This document shows positions 57,916-64,000 of a stretch of DNA of 64,000 nucleotides, piece after piece. Under the pieces are notes generated by a model. That model saw only the letters and a program-made list of their open reading frames with translations. It had not been told where the DNA came from and did not search any database. A program made the position numbers and the translations under genes. Every line of letters starts with the position of its first letter. The first letter of the stretch is position 1. This DNA is from Liriodendron chinense (lineage: Eukaryota; Streptophyta; Magnoliopsida; Magnoliales; Magnoliaceae): positions 372,001 through 436,000 of the forward strand of contig ML058372.1 of NCBI GenBank assembly GCA_003013855.2. The letters are read 5' to 3'.

Positions 57916-60675
57916 ATGGCTCTCCCATTCCCTATACCTGAGGCTTCCTCTCCACTGTTAAACTCGAGTGAATCCATGTCAATTCCTGGCATCCAAGAGT
58001 TACAACAAAGCATGAAGGCCCTGCACCTGCAGGAAATGCTTCTCCGATTCACACAAGCCCAGGTTTCAGCAGCCAATAATCAAGCTGGTCCAGTTCAACA
58101 ACCTCAACAACCATTGAAGGCACTCCCGGCCTCCAGTTCATCCCAACCACAACCGCCAGGGATCACTCAAGACTTTCGATACCCTCCTAACAGGGGCCTT
58201 CAATCAAAACAACCCTCGACCTCAGGGCATTTCTTCCAGTATCCTCCTGCAAACAGGAGCCATTTTCAAGTTTCTTTGCAGTCTCCCTTCTCAGCTCCAG
58301 TCCAACAAAGTCCCTATAATGGGAGTAATTATCAGGCCCAACCTCCTTCAAGCAGGAATCATAGGAGCATCAATAACACCAATTATTATGAAAGGGGGCC
58401 ATCTCAGTCCTGGCCAGGGGCAAGATCTCCCTCATCTGGTCCATCTGAAATCGAACAACTCCGAGAGCAGATGCAAGAGATGAAGAGAAAGTTGCAGAAG
58501 CAGCAAGGGGTGGATCTTCCATCCACTAAGTTCAGGGACCTCTGTCCCTTTCTAGATGCAATGGTACCTCAAGGCTTTCAGGTACCAAAATTTAAAAGAT
58601 ATGATGGGACGGGGTGTCCTATAGACCACTTACGAGCTTTCTGTGGAGAGCTTAATGCTGTGGTGGGCAATGATGGAGCACTCATCCGCTTGTTTCAAAA
58701 GTCCCTGAAAGACGATGCCCTAGACTGGTACACATCATTGGACTGCCATTGCATCAGGACTTAGGAGCAGCTCTCCCAGGCTTTCGTCGACAGGTTCGCA
58801 TACAATCTTAACATGGCACCCAGGAGAGCGGACCTCGCAGCTCTCAAGCAAAGAAGTGATGAAACATTGTCAGCTTACGTTGGACGATGGCGGGTCATGG
58901 CCGCTAGAATGAAGACTCCCCTCGACGACGAGGAGCAAATCTCCATGATTGTCCACTCGGTAAGTCCAAGTATCTCTAGATACCTTGTCTCACATCCATA
59001 TGCGAACTTCAGCCAACTCATCTGCGCCGGGGAACAAGTCGAAGCCGGAATAAGGGCTGGGATGATCTCCCCTTGGTGGCCTCAGCAGGCCTCTCCAGTA
59101 CAACCGATAGTGGAAGGTGAGCCTACCGGATACAAGAGCGATAATGGTAGTGTTCCCATCTCCCATCCAATGGAAGAGGATGATCTTGTCGCCTCTACCG
59201 AAGGTGCACTATTCCTCCCTCAGCATGGACAACCGCAGCAACAACAACAGTCAAGATGGAACTCACAGTTCCCTAATCAAGGTTGGCAAGGGGCACCCCT
59301 AACCAGTCCAGTTTCAGAACCCCTCATCCTGCAAGGGGCATCTCCAGTCGATCCAGTCTCTGTAATGCAAGGGGCACCTCCTGCCTATCCAGCTTTCATC
59401 AACCAAGAAAAGCCTCCTCCCCAATTTATCCGTGCCATCGACTCTAGTTCAGAGTTCGAACCTCTCATCCTGCAAAGGGCACCCTCAACTATTTCGATCC
59501 CAGAGCCCATCATCATGCAAGGGGCACCTTCAGTCGATTCATTCTTCACACCCATTTCTAACCATGGGCACAATCAGCCCATCTCAGTCAACCAAGGGGA
59601 CAATCTCCCTATAATAGAATCAGCAAACCAGGGGCACAACCTGCCCGTCTCAGCAATAGTCAGTCAGGGGCACAACTTGCCCACTCCAGCTTACCAGGGG
59701 CAAAGCCTGCCCGTTTCTCCAGCAAATAACCAGGGGCACAACTTGCCCACCACACCTGTTTATTCGGCTTCTACTTCAGCCATCGTCCTCCAAGAAGAAG
59801 ACCCTTCTTTGGACAGCATGCCACATGCCCTAGCAGAATTAGGGCCCAGCTTCAATTATGTGGCCACTATCGAGGAGGTCGAAGGGGAGATTGATGTCCA
59901 GGTTCTGATCAATCCAAAAACATCAACCATCACTCTTCAGGTCTTGGACATCTTAGCTTCATTCCATCTCCTTTCCGATCGAACCTGGTTTCACAAAATC
60001 GATGCCATCTCTTCAAATCTTCACCAAAGGGTCAAGCACAGCTTCGGAGATAGGGCGATCACCATCATTACCGATCCTGGACAATTTCCAATGGTAGAAG
60101 CATCCAACCTTCGAGAGCCTACCATCCCAGCCATGGACATACAACGCTCTAATGGGGAGGTCTCATACCATCACAATGCAAATTACTTCCCTCGCACATG
60201 TCCCATCGGAACGAACTACGTTTTCCTTCCTGCCGAGCATCAAATCTTCTACTATCAACTCGAATATCAAGACTCAACCCGAATCATGGGAGTTCAAGCG
60301 AATGTGGATAGGGAAAGACTGCGGTATCAGCCTACTCGAATTAGGAAACCAAAGCACAAAAGTATCAGAAAAAGACAAGGTCATCAAGAAGAAGTCAATC
60401 TCTACATCTGCACACCAATCCAGTCTATCAATGCAGGGATTATCTATCCTAATGATGGGCTGGACTCCACCTTCGATGATCAAGCGAGCAGATTGAGTCT
60501 GATAGAGTTGCTCAAAGAAGACTCAAGCAAGGTGCAAGAATTTCCCCCGATTGACTGGACCACAGTCCTGGTCCCACCTCAGCCGGATGAACCGAAGAGC
60601 TACAATACACCGGGGATGAGCCAGGAGAAACCGCATCCGACACCGACTCGGAGCCCAATTCCAGATCTACCATGA
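57916..60675 (+). pseudogene. gag-pro: Tat/Ogre-like gag fused to protease remnant, one stop codon
   Basis: A 920-codon frame starting 212 bases after the primer site, broken by a single TAG at 58762-58764 where the relative at 4940-8158 has Trp. The N-terminal part is Gln/Pro-rich. The Gag core (ALIRLFQKSLKDDALDWY, MAPRRADLAALKQRSDETLSAY) spans codons 250-370. The Cys/His zinc motif of the relative is absent, so an internal deletion is likely. The region from 59290 to 59780 consists of LQGA and NQGHNLP repeats. The C-terminal part, FHLLSDRTWFHKIDAISSNLHQ (about 59960-60025), matches the segment that follows the protease active site in Tat/Ogre polyproteins. The active-site Asp motif is not seen. 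Confidence 0.85.
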
Positions 60676-61380
60676 CGTTTGGGCACAATGACGAGGGTTG
60701 GCCTACTGATCCCTCTGGCCCTGCCTCCTGAGGGGAAGGAGTGCAGGGCAGTAACAGGTTTGTAGTCCCAATGACGGCACAATAAAAGCCGATAGTGCTC
60801 GGCTCCCCGAGCCGAATCAAGCAACACCTGGCTCACATCGCCATCTTGCTCGGGTCGTTTACAAAAAAATTAAAAAAAAAAACAGAAGATTCAAAAACCC
60901 AAAACACCAAATATTTCAAAATTTCAAAAAAAAAAATTTAATTTTCACAAAATTAGAATGTTCAAAAAAATCCAGATATTCACAAAATTAAAAAAAAAAT
61001 CAGAAATCTTTCAAAAATCCCAAGCAATAAAGTACGAAGTCTGTCTGTCAAAGCACTTGAGTATGAAGTTGACTCATGTGGTTTCGATCTAGAGTTAGAC
61101 TTCAAACTCAGGGGTCTGGATAAAGCCAATGATGTGGAAAATGATGAGCTGACTCCCAAACTAAGAGGGTCTCTTCGAAAGTTCGAACCAAAAGCCAATG
61201 TCAACTAAAAAAAAAGGTTTCAAAATTATAAACCTAGGATCTCTTGAGACCCATAAGGAAGTGTGCATTGAGATTCCTTGTCCCCGAAAAATAAGCAGAG
61301 AATGATCGAATTTTTGAAGTCATGACTTCCCAATCTTGCGTCCTATGAAGACTTATCGATCAAAAACTCATCAAGCCTAT
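60676..61380 (+). other. Decayed pol linker region
   Basis: Between the gag frame and integrase debris. It is A-rich (60860-61010) and broken by stops. Reverse transcriptase motifs such as YxDD were not found, so most of pol appears deleted. Confidence 0.5.
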
Positions 61381-62120
61381 TAAGAAGATGCTGCCAAGAC
61401 TATGCTTGCATTCCATGCTGGAGTGTGTGACTTGACGAATGATCGAAGAAACCTCACGGCTCGATGAAGACAGATTGTTGCCAACATGTCAGAAAGCACT
61501 TCAAGTGTCAGCAACATGCACATCGGATCCATGTGTGTGCTTCAAAATTCTACAACCTGATAATGCTCCAGCTATTCCCTGTACGAGGTATCTACATCAA
61601 CAGAAAGATCGAATCGGCATCATCTAGTGGTCATACGCATATACTTGTGGCAATTGATTACTTCACAAAAAGGAAGGAGGTAACATTCTGATCTCGCGCA
61701 ATAATTCTCATGAAGAATGACATCATCAATTGTTAAGGGTTCCCACGTGCTATCAACATTGGCAATGGGATGACCTTCGAAATCTAAGGATGGAGGAGTT
61801 CCTCAAGAAGCTTAAAATCAGAAGACAGACCTACGAGTTCGAGTCAAAATCATGTCACCGTGAGTGCTGATGAATAATGAAGCCGAAGAACGAAAAGTCA
61901 TATCGGGTTTACAACAAGCACTGCTGCATCTATCAGAATCAAGGGGCAAGCCCCGAGAATCAGAGAAGTTCTTCTGGGAGGCACCGTTCGACTCACCAAC
62001 CTGAGGGGTAAGGATCTTCCAGAGCCAATCAACGCCGACAACGTGAGAATCTCTCACAGATAAGCCAATCCAACCTTATCAAGAGTTACATTAGTAAAGC
62101 TGAAGTCAAGAGGTCAAGGT
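61381..62120 (+). pseudogene. Tat/Ogre-like integrase remnant
   Basis: Integrase joins element DNA to the host chromosome. Traces of the zinc-binding N-terminus (FHAGVCDL near 61415, HVRKHFKCQQHAHRIHV near 61480-61530) lead to the catalytic-core segment SGHTHILVAIDYFTKRKEV (about 61625-61685), which includes the first catalytic Asp. Downstream only scattered pieces remain (LRGKDLPEPINADNVR near 61998-62045, resembling the C-terminal LNGD-type motif). Stops at 61689 and beyond, and a deletion of the rest of the core, make it non-functional. Confidence 0.7.
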
Positions 62121-62287
62121 TTAGACCGCTGAGAATCCCTTCCCGTCCACCAATAAGTGTTCCAAATAAAGGGTTCAAAAGCCAAAGAAAAAAAAAGAAG
62201 AGAAAAAAAAAGAATGTTGCAAAAAAAATAGGGGTTAAAAAAAAGAAAAAGAAAAAAGAAAAAGAAAAGAGATGTGTGCTTAAACAA

Positions 62288-62515
62288 AGAGGGCGGAGTG
62301 AAAACCTAAAAGGGCGCTCCAAATAAAAACAGTGGGCACACAGCGGACTTGGTGAAAACCAGAAAGGGCGCCGAGGGTAAAAACAACATAGCTGCCAAGG
62401 GGCAGGCAAGATCAAATACCCGGGACGTGGTGAAAACCTGAAAGGGCGCCACGGGCAAAAATGACGGGTAAGCCGGACGCAGCGAAAATCCAAAAGGGCG
62501 TTGCGGGTAATAATA
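62288..62515 (+). repeat. Four GTGAAAACC...AAAGGGCG repeats near the element 3' end
   Basis: Degenerate units at about 62297, 62350, 62430 and 62484 carry GTGAAAACCTGAAAGGGCGC and GGGTAAAAA. Repeats of this type precede the 3' LTR in Tat/Ogre-like elements as I know them. No 3' LTR start was found after it. Confidence 0.7.
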
Positions 62516-62860
62516 GTTAAGAAAAGAAAAGAAAAAAGCAGGTACATGAGAGATCCAAGCGACATGAAGGTTCAATGAAAGCAAGGATAGCGGCTATGAG
62601 TCGAGAATTCTTTCTAGATCTGCCCAAATTCTAGGGGTAGGATACCATTGCGTACTATCTTAAGGGGACCAGGACTCTTGGTGAATAATTAAGAAAATCG
62701 AGTATGACATCAGGCTGAGTCAAATATTCTGATTCCTACATCTAAAAGCACAAATTCGAATCACGCATAGACAGACAAGCACTTGGCACAAATTTTCATT
62801 TCATGCATGATTTGCATATATATATTTAAAAAAACAAAATCATTTTTCCTTATTCATATA
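62516..62860. other. Unassigned spacer
   Basis: AT-rich, with no ORF. The expected TGTAGACACCCC start of a 3' LTR is absent. Confidence 0.5.
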
Positions 62861-64000
62861 TATGCAAAAAAAAAAAAAAAAATCTTACAGGGCTTTCAAA
62901 ATAAACGTCCTCCAGTCAACTAATGGGGTACCTTCTGTGAGTACATTCCTCCTAGAAGGTAAGTATCTCTCTTCCTGCTTTGATGCTTCAATCCTTTTAC
63001 TAAAGTGTTTTCTCTCCTCACAGGTACCAGAAGGCAATCTAAGATCAAGCCCATTAATGTCCATCATGACCCCATCATCACCATCGATCACATCATCCAT
63101 GTGGCCCACACTCAAGGGATGCATAGCCTCACCTATGTCCCATCTCATCATCCCATCCATACCATCCATTTCTCCCATAATCAATGCCCCATTCAAACCT
63201 GAATTTTCAGCATGGCTGCCATTAATGAGGACATTCAAAGCTCCACCAACCACCATCCTTAAACCCCCATCATTACCCTCATTCAAAGCTCCATCTCTAC
63301 CATCAATCAAAAGCGTCTCACCATTATTAAAGCATTCAACACTTTCTGAAGTGTGGGACCCACCATGGACAGCCCCCACAGCCCCTAATCTCCACCGTCC
63401 ATTGCTTGAGAAAAGACAAACCAAGAAAAAGACAAAAGGAGAAGGAAAGAAGAGACAAAAGGGAGACTCATGGCTGCAATCGAACCTGGGAGTACAGGGA
63501 ATGTGGGGACAAGGACAGTGGACTGTGAAGAATGTCCGAGCACGAGCCATCCCAGACCGCACAAGAGACGAGTCTTGGGCGGCCCGCTGTGGGCCGCCCA
63601 GTACGGACGCACTTCCTCTCTCTCCGCGGGATTGGCTCCATGGTCGTTAGTAGGTGAGGTTGACAGTCCACATCAGCAGATAGCACCCTGAGGGCCGCCC
63701 AAGGCCCCAATCCACTCCAGATTTCGTTTGAAGTTGATCAAAATCATTTGGAAGGTACCCCACCTATCCAATCAGGAAGTCATGCGGCCAACATGGGCCT
63801 GATCAAGTCAAAGAGAAGGAAAATTGACCAAGAGTGGCCCACAAGCGATCTAAGCCATTCAAGGGCTAGATCATCATGATCCAAACCATGGAAAAGCTCG
63901 CATGGGTCATCAAATAGCAAGATCAAGGGTTTGATCATCAAAAGGAGGGCCAGAATCAAAGATCTGATCATCAAGTGGGCCCACATGGCCGAAAAGAGCA
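62861..64000. other. Unassigned region with overlapping ORFs and a GC palindrome
   Basis: A 262-codon plus-strand ORF (62862-63650) and a 225-codon minus-strand ORF (62885-63562) overlap, and neither contains a domain I recognise. The plus-strand one is low in complexity (Ser/Pro/Lys-rich). A consensus intron (AG|GTAAGTATC at 62959 to CTCACAG|GTACC at 63023) lies inside. GGGCGGCCCGCTGTGGGCCGCCC at 63577-63599 is a near-perfect inverted repeat like that in the Tat/Ogre-like LTR near 9392. It may be a diverged LTR rather than a gene. Confidence 0.4.

Noticed and set aside
62885..63562. 225-residue minus-strand ORF
   Set aside because: It overlaps a plus-strand ORF of similar length, is low in complexity and has no recognised domain. 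Not called as a gene.

Overview
This is a nuclear plant DNA window made almost entirely of transposable elements. No host protein-coding gene could be supported. The flowering-plant assignment rests on plant LTR-retrotransposon lineages (Athila-like, Tat/Ogre-like, Tnt1-like and other Copia), on tRNA-Arg, tRNA-Asp and initiator tRNA-Met primer sites, and on hAT, Mutator-like and CACTA ends. The many GGGCCCAC...GAAACAGTGG repeat units remind me of magnoliid genomes, but that is a weak inference. All alignments were made by eye, so boundaries without a target-site duplication (TSD) are approximate.

Layout. 1-2807 is a near-identical direct copy of 46213-49019. 2808-4956 matches 49020-51182 only when the bases are complemented WITHOUT being reversed, which normal DNA copying cannot produce. 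At 4957 it joins abruptly to a minus-strand Tat/Ogre-like element (gag 8158 to 4957, tRNA-Arg primer site, LTR 8449-9841), which lies head-to-head with a second LTR fragment of the same family (9842-10430). 10431-11278 is an LTR fragment of another family, here called L2.

11279-17723 is an Athila-like gag-protease remnant. It carries a solo LTR of family L4 (12113-12929, TSD CCCTA) and an Athila-type solo LTR (14882-16949, TSD AAAAG). A degraded Tnt1-like Copia element (17724-28900, TSD ATATC) abuts its end, and that Copia LTR is itself split by a 6088-bp non-coding TG...CA insertion (18194-24281). That insertion holds a degenerate tandem array with hairpin-forming linkers.

28906-32361 is AT-rich and non-coding. 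32362-38789 is a younger Copia element (TSD CGGAG) with one continuous gag-pol frame broken only by four stop codons. 39062-45250 is a cluster of DNA transposons: two foldback elements, a Mutator-like MITE (9-bp TSD), two hAT elements (8-bp TSDs), an L4 solo LTR (TSD ACTAC) and a CACTA terminus.

46213-55084 holds the second copy of the duplicated block, running into an Athila-like LTR split by an L2 solo LTR, then a tRNA-Asp-like primer site and a broken gag-protease. 55085-56208 is an L2-related LTR fragment. 56209 to about 62520 is a plus-strand Tat/Ogre-like element: LTR, tRNA-Arg primer site, gag with one stop fused to protease remnants, integrase debris and a 3' repeat region. 62860-64000 is unassigned.

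The most unusual signals are the complement-only block, the 6.1-kb non-coding insertion with its hairpin-punctuated array, and the recurrence of ACCGGTC-type palindromes in the LTRs of unrelated retrotransposon families.
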